Assembly: GCA_945860295.1 (NCBI GenBank)
Contig: CAMAQH010000016.1
Span: 1-64,000, forward strand
Length of the DNA stretch: 64,000 bases
Direction of reading: 5' to 3'
Origin: Prosthecobacter debontii
GTDB lineage: Bacteria > Verrucomicrobiota > Verrucomicrobiia > Verrucomicrobiales > Verrucomicrobiaceae
Below the pieces are notes generated by a model. The model was not told the origin of the DNA and did no database searches. It was given only the letters and a program-made list of their open reading frames with translations. Position numbers and translations under genes: made by a program. Of this stretch, positions 45,435 to 54,531 are shown in pieces. Position 1 is the first letter of the stretch. Each line of letters begins with the position of its first letter.

Positions 45435-47141
45435 TCATCCATCCCCCTGCATCACCAGCGCGCTCTCGACGATGGATTTACCCGCTTCGAGTTCGTCGTT
45501 CACCACCACGGCTGCTCCGAGTCGTTTCAGACGTTCAACGTCGGAGGCAAAGCGCGCACGGGCAAGCACCGGAACATCAGGGCGCAGCTCGCGAACAATC
45601 GAGAGCGCCCCCGCAGTGACCGTGGCATCTGGGAAGGTGAAAGCGACCATGCGCGCGTGCTGGAGCCGGGTGAGTTCCCACGTCTCGTGATGTGCGGCGT
45701 CAGCGAAAAGCACCGCCTGTCCTTGCCGCTTCAGAGTACGCACCGTCTCAGCATTCAGATCAATCACGAGCGTGGGAATGCCCTGATCATGCAGGGCTTT
45801 ATTCAGCCGCTCGCCGACAGGGCCATGACCGACGATGATCGCGTGTCCGGTCATCTCTTTCATGCGCTGACGCAGGATGTCGGACTCAGGCAGCTTGGGT
45901 TTGCGGCGACCCCAGCCTTTCTTTTCTAGCCACACACCAAGAGGTTCACCGACTCGCATGAGAACTGGTAGCAGCCCCATGCTGAGTGCCGCACTGGCGA
46001 TCAGCATCTGCTGCGTGCCCGCGCTCCACAGATGTGAGGAGCCAGTCTTTTGCAGCAGCACGAGAGAGAACTCACCCGCACTGCTTAAGCCGATTCCGGT
46101 CATCAGCGCCTGCCGATGCACCAGTCCAAGCCGACGCGCGATCAGTGTGATCAACCCCGCTTTGATCAGCATCAAATTCACCGTCAGAGCCATGATGGGT
46201 CGCCAGTAAACCAGTGCCGTCGGCACATCGATCATGAGTCCGACTGACACAAAGAACAGTGTGAGAAATAGATCCTTGATCGGCATCACATCTGCGAGGA
46301 TGCGTGGCTTAAAGATCGATTCACTCACCGCCAATCCAGCAATGAAGGCCCCGAGCGCCAGTCCCAGATTCAACATGCCGCCGATGAAAGCTAGGCCGAT
46401 GCAGCAGCCGATGACACTGAGCGTAAACAGCTCGCGGTTACGGGTGCGCGTCACCGCATTCAACAGCATCGGGATCAGCCACCGCGCCGAGACCCAGGCC
46501 AGCACGACAAATAATCCACCGCGAGCTATCAGCGAACCAAGCCTAGCCATCAAACTGCCGACATTACCTTCAGCCGGTAGCAGCAGTGGCAGCGCCAAAA
46601 AGAAGACGATGATGAACAGATCCTGGAAGATCGCTACGGCCAACGCCATGCGCGCACCGGGACTCGACTCCAGGCCGAGATCCTGAAACGATTTTAAACT
46701 TACCGCCGTGGAGCTCATCGCCAGCGCCACCGCGACGATCACGGCTGCGGCTGCCGGGAATCCGGAGATCAAAGCACCCGCACCAGAGATGAAGATGCAC
46801 ATTCCCATCTGCCAGCCACCACCGACAAAGGCGAGCCGCCGGACATATTTCAAATCACTCAACGAGAACTCCAGCCCGAGCGTGAACATCAGCAGCATCA
46901 CCCCGAACTCTGACATCTGCGAGATACCCGTCTGCGTCTGCCCGCCCCCTAGCAGCTCCAGCACACCACTGTTCGCGATCAGCACACCACAAAGAAAATA
47001 ACCTGCGAGCAGGGACTGCTGAAGATGCAGTAACAGCAGAGATACGAGCACCACCGCAACAAGCATCAGTGCCAGCAGAATAAACAGCGGCGGCAGGCTT
47101 TCAGCGGCGGCAAGTAAGATGGGCATGATGGACAATGCCAT
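45435..47141 (-). CDS. CPA2-family monovalent cation/proton antiporter with TrkA-N domain
   Basis: A 568-residue protein. The start at 47141 (ATG preceded by GGAAG) is preferred over an upstream TTG. Some 12 membrane helices cover residues about 15-390, including FGVMLLMFTLGLEFSL and AMSSTAVSLKSFQDLG, typical of KefB/RosB antiporters. A cytosolic Rossmann TrkA-N domain follows (HAIIVGHGPVGERLNKAL, LVIDLNAE, LFADAAHHETWE) and binds NAD(H) to gate exchange of K+ or Na+ for H+. It lies two bases after the SMUG1-like gene on the same strand, so the two are co-transcribed. Confidence 0.93.
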   Translation of the reverse strand: MALSIMPILLAAAESLPPLFILLALMLVAVVLVSLLLLHLQQSLLAGYFLCGVLIANSGVLELLGGGQTQTGISQMSEFGVMLLMFTLGLEFSLSDLKYVRRLAFVGGGWQMGMCIFISGAGALISGFPAAAAVIVAVALAMSSTAVSLKSFQDLGLESSPGARMALAVAIFQDLFIIVFFLALPLLLPAEGNVGSLMARLGSLIARGGLFVVLAWVSARWLIPMLLNAVTRTRNRELFTLSVIGCCIGLAFIGGMLNLGLALGAFIAGLAVSESIFKPRILADVMPIKDLFLTLFFVSVGLMIDVPTALVYWRPIMALTVNLMLIKAGLITLIARRLGLVHRQALMTGIGLSSAGEFSLVLLQKTGSSHLWSAGTQQMLIASAALSMGLLPVLMRVGEPLGVWLEKKGWGRRKPKLPESDILRQRMKEMTGHAIIVGHGPVGERLNKALHDQGIPTLVIDLNAETVRTLKRQGQAVLFADAAHHETWELTRLQHARMVAFTFPDATVTAGALSIVRELRPDVPVLARARFASDVERLKRLGAAVVVNDELEAGKSIVESALVMQGDG

Positions 47142-47143
47142 GA

Positions 47144-47872
47144 TTACTTCCAAACTCCCAACTGAATCAGTTGCTTCGTCACTGTGCCTGCCCAGTCGCG
47201 ATTGGCGGCGGGGCTGGCGGGGCTGGGGTGGAGAATGCGGCCTACTTGAAGGCCTCCGTTGAGTGCGTCATGGGCACGCTGGGCGCGCTCTTGGGCGAAA
47301 GCGCCGACGCCGACGACCCATTCCGGTTGTAGGGCTGCGATGACGGATAGCAAATGGGTGTCGCAAGGGTTCTCCATGGCGGCGGTTTCCGCGGCGGGCA
47401 GTTTGTCGGGCGTGCGATTGCGACCGCTGTCCTCCATGAAGACAAGCGGGCAGTAGTTGACGACGAAGTGATCTTTAAAGAAAGCATCAGCACTGCCGAA
47501 GCGCTCTTTGAACAAGCCCCACAAGCGCCGCCCACTGACCTCCGACTGTTCGCAGGCGAAGCCGACGACGCGGCGTTTAAGATGTTCGTTCTCGGGCTTG
47601 CCGACGTTTTCGTTGATGCACATCCAATCACGCACTGCAGAGATCTCGCCAAATGGCACACCGGTTTGTGTCATGCCCCAAGGGCCGGGATTCATACCGA
47701 TAAATACGACTTTTTTCCGGCTGCCGCCAAAGCTTCGCAGATAGGCCTCATGCGGTGCCCAGGCGTAGTCGAGCGGACAATAGACATGCGTCGTCGGTGC
47801 TGCGAATCGCAAAGGGCGCAAGTCATCGCGAAGACGTTTGGCGGCGGTGACGAGTTGATCAGAAGTGGACAT
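47144..47872 (-). CDS. SMUG1-type single-strand-selective uracil-DNA glycosylase
   Basis: A 242-residue enzyme that removes uracil or 5-hydroxymethyluracil from DNA in base-excision repair. GMNPGPWGMTQTGVPFGE is the active-site motif, followed by CEQSEVSGRRLW, NYCPLVFMEDSGRNRTPD, and HPSPASPAANRDW with the second catalytic His. All match the SMUG1 branch of the UDG superfamily. The ATG at 47872 is chosen over an upstream TTG at 47908. The neighbouring antiporter is probably unrelated in function. Confidence 0.92.
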   Translation of the reverse strand: MSTSDQLVTAAKRLRDDLRPLRFAAPTTHVYCPLDYAWAPHEAYLRSFGGSRKKVVFIGMNPGPWGMTQTGVPFGEISAVRDWMCINENVGKPENEHLKRRVVGFACEQSEVSGRRLWGLFKERFGSADAFFKDHFVVNYCPLVFMEDSGRNRTPDKLPAAETAAMENPCDTHLLSVIAALQPEWVVGVGAFAQERAQRAHDALNGGLQVGRILHPSPASPAANRDWAGTVTKQLIQLGVWK

Positions 47873-47995
47873 GATGAGCGAGTTCGTGGAATCAGTCGTT
47901 AGTGTCAAGTTTCAGGGATGGGCAGACACATTCAGTCCACATCACGTAGCGCGGAGATGCAAAGGCGGAACCGACGTGAGCGTTTAATAAAGTCT

Positions 47996-48970
47996 ATGAC
48001 ACGATTATTCTTCATCGCACTCGCTGTACTCACTCTGGCGGCACAGGTTCAGGCTCAAAACATCCGCGCAGGGATCATCGGGCTGGATACATCTCATGTG
48101 CTGGCATTCAGCAAGACGCTGAATGCCACGCCACAGAAGCCGGAGGTGATGGGTGTGCGGATGGTGGCGGCCTATCCACAAGGATCGAAAGACATCGAGT
48201 CCAGCACTGCGCGTGTGCCGGAGTACACGGACAAGGTGAAGGCTCTGGGCGTGGAGATCGTGCCGAGTATTGAGGCGCTGATGGACAAGGTGGACGTGAT
48301 TTTCCTGGAGACGAATGATGGCCGCCCACATCTGGAGCAGATCCGCCCATGTCTCGTCGCGCACAAGCCAGTCTTCATCGACAAGCCCATCGCCGCTTCG
48401 CTATCAGATGCGATCAAGATCTTCGATGAAGCGAAGAAGGCTGGCGTGCCGATCTTTTCATCCTCGTCGCTGCGCTTTGGTAAGACGACTCAGGCCGTGC
48501 GTGGCGGCAGTATCGGCAAAGTGAGCAAGGCGGAGACCACCAGCCCGGCCTCACTTGAGCCGCATCATCCTGATCTATTCTGGTATGGTATCCATGGCGT
48601 GGAGAGTCTTTTCACCACGATGGGCACTGGCTGTGTTTCAGTCAAACGCGGCACGACGGCGGATGGCAAGATCATGGTCACCGGCACCTGGGAAGGTGGC
48701 CGCACCGGCACCTTTTCAGAGAGCAAAGGCTACGGTGGAAAAGCCATCGGTGACAAAGGTGAGTCACCTGTCGGTTCATACGATGGCTATGATCCGCTGT
48801 TGTATGCCGCCGTGCATTTCTTCCGCACTGGTGTGGCTCCGGTGACACCTGAAGAGACGCTTGAGATCTATGCCTTCATGGAAGCTGCTGATGAGAGTAA
48901 GCGCCGTGACGGAGCCGAAGTCACTATCAAAGAAGTCATGGACAAAGCCATGCTTGAAGCTCGCAAATAG
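47996..48970 (+). CDS. Secreted Gfo/Idh/MocA-type oxidoreductase
   Basis: A 324-residue protein. The ATG at 47996 gives a signal peptide (MTRLFFIALAVLTLAAQVQ) followed by a Rossmann core with an altered glycine motif, AGIIGLDTSHVLAF. VDVIFLETNDGRPHLEQI and FIDKPIAASLSDAIKIF are the second nucleotide-binding motifs, including the EKP-like DKP. It is shorter than the Tat-exported paralogue at 21154 and carries a Sec-type leader instead of a twin arginine. The substrate is unknown, and loss of the standard GxGxxG suggests altered cofactor use. It ends 40 bases before a terminator. Confidence 0.88.
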   Translation: MTRLFFIALAVLTLAAQVQAQNIRAGIIGLDTSHVLAFSKTLNATPQKPEVMGVRMVAAYPQGSKDIESSTARVPEYTDKVKALGVEIVPSIEALMDKVDVIFLETNDGRPHLEQIRPCLVAHKPVFIDKPIAASLSDAIKIFDEAKKAGVPIFSSSSLRFGKTTQAVRGGSIGKVSKAETTSPASLEPHHPDLFWYGIHGVESLFTTMGTGCVSVKRGTTADGKIMVTGTWEGGRTGTFSESKGYGGKAIGDKGESPVGSYDGYDPLLYAAVHFFRTGVAPVTPEETLEIYAFMEAADESKRRDGAEVTIKEVMDKAMLEARK

Positions 48971-49010
48971 CAGCACAAGCATCTCGCATCTCGCCCAGTG
49001 AAGTGCGCCC

Positions 49011-49033
49011 AAACGCCGCTGCTGGGCGTTTTT
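49011..49033 (+). terminator. Intrinsic terminator of the secreted Gfo/Idh gene
   Basis: A 7-bp stem (AAACGCC / GGCGTTT) with a 7-base loop continues into a T-run. Confidence 0.75.
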
Positions 49034-49117
49034 GTATGTAGAATAGTTTTCAACATGCGGTGAACGTTCCCGTCATAGGTTCTGCGTTAATATCGCGTTT
49101 ACAAACACACCCCCACC

Positions 49118-50734
49118 ATGAATAACACGACCCGTTTCACATTTGCTCTTGCCTCTGCCAGCGTGCTTGCCCTGAGTCCGGCTCACGGAATGGAAAATAA
49201 GGACGCGCCGAAACTAGCCCCGGCGGATTTCCACACACGACTGACCCGCGATGACGCGCCTCTGCCCAATGGCGGCCAACTCCAGATGAGCTATGCCAAT
49301 GTGGTGGAAAAGATCCTGCCAAGCGTGGTCACCATTTTCTCTTATGGTAAGGCGGCTGACCCGCATGAGATGCCAGACATCGAAGATGTGCCGCCGCAAT
49401 TGCGCCCTTTTTATGATTACTTCCGGGGTCAGCAGGAGCAGAAGGAACAGGAAGAGCAGCAGCGCCCTAATCCACGTGGGCGCCGTAGCGCTCCTCGTCA
49501 GCAGGAGGAGCTTAAAGAAGAGGATCTCCAGCCCAATGGTGTCGGCTCAGGCGTCATCATCTCGGCTGATGGTTACATTCTAACTAACAACCATGTCGTC
49601 GGTGAAGCTGATAAGTTGGAAGCCATTGTCGATATGAATGGCAGCTCAAAGCGCTACCTCATCAAGGTTATCGGCACTGATCCACAGACCGATGTGGCTT
49701 TGATCAAAATCGAAGCGAAAGGCCTGATCCCGGCCACGCTGTCAGACAGCACAAAGCTGCGAGTTGGCGACATCGTGCTGGCTGCGGGTGCGCCGATGGA
49801 GCTTAGCCGCTCAGTCACTCAGGGCATCGTCAGTGCTTTAGGGCGCAGCGGCATGGGCATCATCGGCAAGCGTAACTCGCAAGGCTATGAAGACTTCATC
49901 CAGACAGATGCAGCCATCAATCCTGGCAACTCTGGCGGCCCGCTAGTAGATGCTCTGGGTCGGGTGGTCGGCATCAACACCGCCATTTATTCGCGCTCAG
50001 GTATGAGTGCAGGGATCGGCTTTGCCATTCCGATCAGCTTAGCTTTGCGGATCGCTGAAGATTTGATCGATGATGGCACGGTGACACGCGGCTATCTGGG
50101 GATCTTTCCGACAGATGTCGATGCTGAGTCGATGAAGCTTTGGGGCTTGAACGATGAAAGCGGTGCTCTGGTGAAAACGGTGAAGAAGAACTCCCCAGCC
50201 GCCAAGGCGGGCCTGCAAGTGGGAGATGTCATCACCAGTGTGTCTGGTCAAAAAGTTGAGAATGCCTCCAAGCTGCCACTGATCGTCAGCACTCATCAGC
50301 CCGATACGGAAATCACCCTCAGCGTCATTCGTGAAGGCAAGCCGCTGACCATGACCGCGAAGCTGGCTAAGCTTACGCCTGAGATCCTGGCGGGTGGTGA
50401 AATCACCGAAGATCCGGTTATTGGCGGCGGCGCGAGCGGTGCCAGCATTGCTGAAATCATCCCTGGAGTCACGGTGCAGAATCTCACCCCGAGCACCCGC
50501 GAGCGGCATGAAGTGCCAGCAGAGATTGCAGGAGTCGTCATCACGAAAGTCGATACCGAAAGCCGCGCCGCTGCCATGGGTGTGGAGGAAGGCGACGTGA
50601 TCACCGAGGTCAATCGCAAGCCTGTCCGTGCCGTCGGAGAGGCTCGCGAGATGGCAAAAGCCAGCTCGAAGACCGTCCTGCTCAAAGTCTGGCGCAAAGG
50701 TGACACCATGCTCTTCATGGTCGGCACGAACTGA
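49118..50734 (+). CDS. HtrA/DegP-type periplasmic serine protease with two PDZ domains
   Basis: A 538-residue protein with a signal peptide (about 1-24). The trypsin-like domain carries the triad His159 (TNNHVV), Asp192 (TDVALI) and Ser272 (GNSGGP). PDZ1 (about 325-415) and PDZ2 (about 465-535) follow. A charged, Gln/Glu/Arg-rich insert at about 104-136 before the protease domain corresponds to the flexible LA loop of DegP. It degrades or refolds damaged envelope proteins. The gene stands alone with a strong terminator after it, and a heat- or envelope-stress promoter was not identified. Confidence 0.95.
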   Translation: MNNTTRFTFALASASVLALSPAHGMENKDAPKLAPADFHTRLTRDDAPLPNGGQLQMSYANVVEKILPSVVTIFSYGKAADPHEMPDIEDVPPQLRPFYDYFRGQQEQKEQEEQQRPNPRGRRSAPRQQEELKEEDLQPNGVGSGVIISADGYILTNNHVVGEADKLEAIVDMNGSSKRYLIKVIGTDPQTDVALIKIEAKGLIPATLSDSTKLRVGDIVLAAGAPMELSRSVTQGIVSALGRSGMGIIGKRNSQGYEDFIQTDAAINPGNSGGPLVDALGRVVGINTAIYSRSGMSAGIGFAIPISLALRIAEDLIDDGTVTRGYLGIFPTDVDAESMKLWGLNDESGALVKTVKKNSPAAKAGLQVGDVITSVSGQKVENASKLPLIVSTHQPDTEITLSVIREGKPLTMTAKLAKLTPEILAGGEITEDPVIGGGASGASIAEIIPGVTVQNLTPSTRERHEVPAEIAGVVITKVDTESRAAAMGVEEGDVITEVNRKPVRAVGEAREMAKASSKTVLLKVWRKGDTMLFMVGTN

Positions 50735-50750
50735 TTACCCATCCAATACT

Positions 50751-50788
50751 AAAGCCCGCGTCTCCGCCTGGAGACGCGGGCTTTTTTT
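50751..50788 (+). terminator. Intrinsic terminator of the HtrA gene
   Basis: A perfect 15-bp stem (AAAGCCCGCGTCTCC and its complement) with a 4-base loop and a T-tract, one of the strongest terminators in the window. Confidence 0.95.
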
Positions 50789-50869
50789 GTGTGGCCGGGT
50801 GTGTTTGGCGCAGGAGATCGAGATCCTAGCGACCATCTTCGCGTCGGACACATTCAGCCTGCCGCCGCC

Positions 50870-51010
50870 CTACCTTCTCAGCGCCAAAATCAGCTCGTTC
50901 ATCTTCACGCGCACCACCTCCATATCCGCCAGAGTCGGCGGGTCATTCACAAAAGGCGTGTCCAGTGTCGTCACGGCGTTGCTGTTGCTGCTGGTGCCAT
51001 TGATCGCACC
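50870..51010 (-). pseudogene. C-terminal remnant of an unidentified protein
   Basis: On the minus strand the frame reads GTSSNSNAVTTLDTPFVNDP, then TLADMEVVRVKMNELILALR, and stops at 50870. The heptad-like ending resembles C-termini of phage-tail-like or surface trimer proteins, but no family can be named. Beyond about 51010 the same frame runs into the complement of the RHS fragment and has no protein-like content, so only the last 45 or so residues remain. Codon content is protein-like, supporting a real but truncated gene. Confidence 0.4.
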
Positions 51011-51020
51011 AGCCAGCGCC

Positions 51021-51671
51021 ACGTTGGTCACCTCTCGGGACGCGCTGGGCAAGGGCTCGGCGACGAGTTTTGATTTGCTGGGTCGCCCGGCACGCACGCT
51101 GACGGGGATCTCGGTTCCTGCCACGGCACCGGGGCCGCAGACCATCACGGCCTGGATCGCCGGACTGAGCTCGGCGGGTGAGGGTGAAACTGAGACGGTT
51201 TATACCTATGACACGGCCCCCGGCTACGGCCTTGGGAAGGTGGCGAGCGTGACGTTCAAGGAGTTTGAGCGCAATGCTGGTGGGGCGATCACGGCGACGC
51301 GGCAGGTGGTGGAAACTTACACTTATGATGCGCTGGGCCGCAGTGTCAGTGGCAGCACGGCGCTGAGTGGTCAGGTGGCTTTCAATGGGACGCACAACGT
51401 GAGCACGAGCTATGATGGCCTGGGCCGGGTGAGCACGGTGACGGATGCGGGCGGTTACACGCGGGCCAGTGTGTACAATGAGCGCGGGTTCCTGGGCGCG
51501 GTGCATGAGTTCAGCGCAGGCGGGCCGATGCTGTGGCGCGGGATGAGCTATGATGCGTCTGGCAAGATGCTCCTTGAGCACAATGGGAACGGCATCGGCA
51601 CACAGAACCGTTACCACCCCACGCGTGGGTTCCTGGAAAGCAGCAAGACCCTGCGCTGGACGAACAAATGA
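51021..51671 (+). pseudogene. RHS/YD-repeat protein fragment
   Basis: About 216 residues in one frame have RHS/YD repeats: SATSFDLLGRPARTLTG, VETYTYDALGRSVSGST, TSYDGLGRVSTVTDAGGYT and MSYDASGKMLLEHNGNG. RHS proteins form large encapsulating shells that deliver toxins and usually exceed 1,000 residues. Here the frame has no proper start: any start upstream lies in HtrA or in unrelated sequence. It ends abruptly at TLRWTNK with no conserved core-ending motif or toxin domain. It is a gene fragment left by recombination, abutting the minus-strand remnant near 51015. Confidence 0.75.
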
Positions 51672-52243
51672 ACCCACAAGCCAACCAATGGCATTGGCTG
51701 TGCCAACCCAATTGAAAAAATAAAATCAGCACAGCATCTCGGTCCCCAACCCTCCTTTGTTTGAAGCAGCGTGGCGAAGTCTTCGCGGCCAGCGTTTTCA
51801 CCCTTGCAGCCACGTTTCCCTCACCACACCCATTTCGTTTTTGACGGAGCTACGCGGACCTACTTCTCACAACGATGCAAAATGAGCATCATAGAAAAAT
51901 GCGGAGCATTTTCCGGAGGGAGAAAGTGTCGAGGTTCGACGCCTTTTATCAAAACACACCAACGCCATGCCCTCCACCGAGCGCTTTCCCGGATCACTCT
52001 TCCAAGATACCGGCGAACGCGGGGCTGTCTGGCTTCGGAAACAACTTACGGTAGGTATGCGACTATCCTGACGATGTCGATGTGCCCTTGCCACCCGAAG
52101 CACTCTCTGGCAATGAGCTTTCTCCAAACGTCCTCTCATTGAAACTCTCAAGCGCCAGCCTTGCCTTCTTTCGCACGCCCACTCTCTGGCGTGAGTGGCT
52201 GGTGGTGGCGCAGGTGGCGCTAACGCTGTTGATGCCGAGCAGA

Positions 52244-52268
52244 AAGGCTCACGCCAGCCTCTACAAAG
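52244..52268 (+). repeat. 25-bp dispersed repeat, copy 1
   Basis: Starts AAGGCT, ends CAGCCTCTACAAAG. It includes the small palindrome AGGCT...AGCCT and matches 52367-52391 at 24 of 25 positions. Confidence 0.8.
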
Positions 52269-52366
52269 ATTGACAGTGCAAGATTGGAACGCCGCATTGT
52301 CAGAGCAGAAGTGTTGTCTCTGCGGTTTCTTGACTCTTGCGGTGTGAGATTCTTTGTCTGGAAAGG

Positions 52367-52391
52367 AAGGCTGACGCCAGCCTCTACAAAG
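52367..52391 (+). repeat. 25-bp dispersed repeat, copy 2
   Basis: Matches copy 1 at 24 of 25 positions, in the same orientation 123 bases downstream. The AGGCTgacgccAGCCT core can form a small hairpin. Confidence 0.8.
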
Positions 52392-52634
52392 GCGCTGGGT
52401 CAGTGTTTTGAAGGTTGAAGACCTTGATGAAGCTGCGGGTTGTTCGGAAGTGTTGTGGCCGCACCCGGCGGCTGAAGGACTAGCAGCCCTGCTACGTTTG
52501 TGCCGCAGCCCAAATCAGTGCGGTAGTTCGGCGATGAAGCATGTCGTGCTGCCAAAGCCCGGCATACCGAACCTATCCAGCCAACTGTGGGCATGACGCG
52601 AAGATGATTTTTCTAGAGTTGCCGTGAGTGGTTT

Positions 52635-52739
52635 CCAGCATGACCACGCTGGCTTTTGAAAAGCTTAAATCCGTGCTGGAAATGCCAGCATTCGCCTCTA
52701 CCATCGCCCTCCCCCCGCCCGACCGTTTCAGGTTCGGGC
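52635..52739 (+). promoter_or_regulatory. Structured leader of ribBA with alternative hairpins
   Basis: Four complementary segments lie in order: CCAGCA (52635-52640), GCTGG (52648-52652), TGCTGG (52674-52679) and CCAGCA (52685-52690). Pairings 1:2 with 3:4, or 1:3, or 2:4, are mutually exclusive, as in attenuators and riboswitches. A further hairpin, GCCCGACC/GGTTCGGGC (52717-52739), ends 22 bases before the ribBA start. The conserved FMN-riboswitch sequence elements were looked for and not found. Confidence 0.35.
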
Positions 52740-52761
52740 ATGGCTCTTTTCCCCACCTCTT

Positions 52762-53976
52762 ATGCCGCGCCCCAAGACCCAAGTCTGCGATCCCATCGAG
52801 TCCATCGTCGCGGACATCCGTGCCGGACGCATGGTGATCGTCACCGATGACGAAGATCGTGAAAACGAAGGGGATCTCATTTGTGCTGCCGAGAAGATCA
52901 CACCGGAGATGGTCACCTTCATGGTACGTGAAGGTGGCGGTATGCTCTGCGTGCCGGTTTCACTCGCCATCGCTCAAGGACTCGGGTTGGAGAGCATGGT
53001 GCCAGAAAATCGTGAAGCCTTCCGCACTGATTTCACCGTGACGGTCGATGCCGCAAAAGGCATCACCACAGGCATCAGCTCCGCCGATCGTGCCCGCACG
53101 ATCAAACTGCTATCGAGCGCCAAAAGCTCGAAGGCCGACTTTGTGCAACCCGGTCATATTAACCCGCTGGTGGCTAAGCCCGGCGGCGTGCTGCGGCGCG
53201 CAGGTCATACGGAAGCGGCCACGGATCTCTGCCGACTCGCTGGACTGCGTGAAGCAGGCGTGCTGATCGAGATCATGAATCCAGATGGCACCATGGCGCG
53301 CGTGCCGGATTTGCGGAAGTTTGCCAAGAAGCACAAACTCAAAATCTGCTCCATCGCCGACCTCATCGCCTGGCGTCGGCGCAGTGAGAAGCTTATTGAA
53401 AAGATCGAGGTGGTGGACATGCCGACCGACTTTGGTGTCTTCAAACTTCATCTCTACAAAAGCTCGCTCGATGGCGTGCACCACATCGCCCTCGTCATGG
53501 GAGATATCGATGCCAAGCAGCCCACCCTCGTGCGTGTGCACAGCGAGTGTCTGACGGGCGACATCTTTGCCTCACGCCGCTGTGACTGTGGCAGCCAACT
53601 GCATGCTGCCATGAAAATGGTCGCTGAAGCCGGACGCGGCATCATCGTTTACATGCGCGGACATGAAGGGCGCGGTATCGGCCTGCATGGCAAAATCATG
53701 GCCTACAAGCTCCAGGAGCAGGGACTCGATACGGTAGAAGCCAATATCAAACTCGGCTTTGGCATGGATCTGCGCGACTACGGAATCGGTGCTCAAATCA
53801 TCTCGGATATTGGTGTGAGAAAGATCCGCCTCATCACCAACAACCCACGGAAAGTCGTCGGCCTCGAAGGTCACAAGCTAGAGATTGTGGAGCAAGTCCC
53901 CGTCATCTCCGAGCCAAATCCGCACAACAAAAAGTATCTCGAAACCAAGAAGAAGAAGCTTGGCCATAAACTCTAA
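52762..53976 (+). CDS. ribBA: Bifunctional DHBP synthase / GTP cyclohydrolase II
   Basis: A 404-residue enzyme supplying both precursors of riboflavin. The N-terminal RibB domain makes dihydroxybutanone phosphate ([32 protein letters not shown]). The C-terminal RibA domain (from about 205) opens GTP, with the zinc ligands in [20 protein letters not shown] and the motif [11 protein letters not shown]. Both active sites appear intact. The linked ribH, nusB and ftsY follow on the same strand with 44 bp or fewer between rib genes. The structured leader upstream suggests control by RNA folding. Confidence 0.97.
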   Translation: MPRPKTQVCDPIESIVADIRAGRMVIVTDDEDRENEGDLICAAEKITPEMVTFMVREGGGMLCVPVSLAIAQGLGLESMVPENREAFRTDFTVTVDAAKGITTGISSADRARTIKLLSSAKSSKADFVQPGHINPLVAKPGGVLRRAGHTEAATDLCRLAGLREAGVLIEIMNPDGTMARVPDLRKFAKKHKLKICSIADLIAWRRRSEKLIEKIEVVDMPTDFGVFKLHLYKSSLDGVHHIALVMGDIDAKQPTLVRVHSECLTGDIFASRRCDCGSQLHAAMKMVAEAGRGIIVYMRGHEGRGIGLHGKIMAYKLQEQGLDTVEANIKLGFGMDLRDYGIGAQIISDIGVRKIRLITNNPRKVVGLEGHKLEIVEQVPVISEPNPHNKKYLETKKKKLGHKL

Positions 53977-53984
53977 GCCTCAAG

Positions 53985-54018
53985 TTTCGTCATTCAGATT
54001 CGTCATTCGTCATTTCAT
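53985..54018 (-). repeat. Dispersed repeat copy 2 (GAATGACGAA family)
   Basis: Between ribBA and ribH. Read on the minus strand it contains AATGACGAATGACGAA, CTG, then AATGACGAAA. Confidence 0.6.
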
Positions 54019-54020
54019 CC

Positions 54021-54527
54021 ATGTCACAACACAGCCCCAGCCGCCCCCGACCGATTCAGGACCGTGTGTCCATCGCCATCGTCGCCAGTTTGTATAATAA
54101 CCAATTCGTCCAGGGACTCCTCGATGCGGGTCGTGAAGAACTCGAAGAACTGGCCCCGAATGCCAGCATCACCGTCTATCGCGTGCCGGGTGCCTTTGAA
54201 ATTCCCGTCTGCGCTGAACTGGTGCTGAAGAGTAGCGAGCCAGATGTGGTGATCGCCTTTGGCGTCATCATCCGCGGCTCTACTGAGCACGCCGATCTCG
54301 TAGGTGCCACCGTCACTGACGCGCTGCAACAGATGGCCGTGCGCCACGTCACGCCGATCATTCATGAAGTGCTACTCGTCAGTAGTGAAGAGCAGGCTGA
54401 GGAACGCTGTCTCGGCGTTACCATGAATCGCGGCACTGAGGCCGCCCAGACAGCTGTGAACATGCTTTCTCTCTTCCGCAAAATGCGCGCAAGCTTTTCT
54501 GGTAACTCACCCCTGGAGGACGCCTGA
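54021..54527 (+). CDS. ribH: 6,7-dimethyl-8-ribityllumazine synthase
   Basis: A 168-residue enzyme forming lumazine from the RibA pathway product and dihydroxybutanone phosphate, the penultimate riboflavin step. SLYNNQFVQGLL, VPGAFEIPVCAEL (substrate phosphate site) and FGVIIRGSTEHADLV, which holds the catalytic His, match the family. A short basic tail follows the last helix. The order ribBA-ribH-nusB is common in bacteria, so the genes are co-transcribed, and nusB starts four bases after the ribH stop. Confidence 0.96.
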   Translation: MSQHSPSRPRPIQDRVSIAIVASLYNNQFVQGLLDAGREELEELAPNASITVYRVPGAFEIPVCAELVLKSSEPDVVIAFGVIIRGSTEHADLVGATVTDALQQMAVRHVTPIIHEVLLVSSEEQAEERCLGVTMNRGTEAAQTAVNMLSLFRKMRASFSGNSPLEDA

Positions 54528-54531
54528 GATC

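Larger units (their letters stand above)
51672..52634. other. Intergenic debris without a credible intact gene
   Basis: About 960 bases. Short ORFs on both strands exist (for example plus-strand 51771-52142, 52082-52273 and 52408-52596), but none has recognisable motifs, a good start or consistent codon use. The stretch contains two copies of a 25-bp repeat and several small palindromes such as CCAATGGCATTGG. It looks like accumulated remnants between HtrA and the rib operon. Confidence 0.6.

Noticed and set aside
51771-52142. Plus-strand ORF of 123 codons in the debris region
   Set aside because: It has no recognisable motif, no upstream ribosome binding site and inconsistent codon use.
52082-52273. 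Plus-strand ORF of 63 codons that ends in a repeat copy
   Set aside because: The C-terminus is encoded by the 25-bp repeat and the rest has no motif. It is likely chance reading of intergenic DNA.
52619-52761. FMN riboswitch upstream of ribBA
   Set aside because: The conserved RFN sequence elements are not present. Only generic hairpins are seen.
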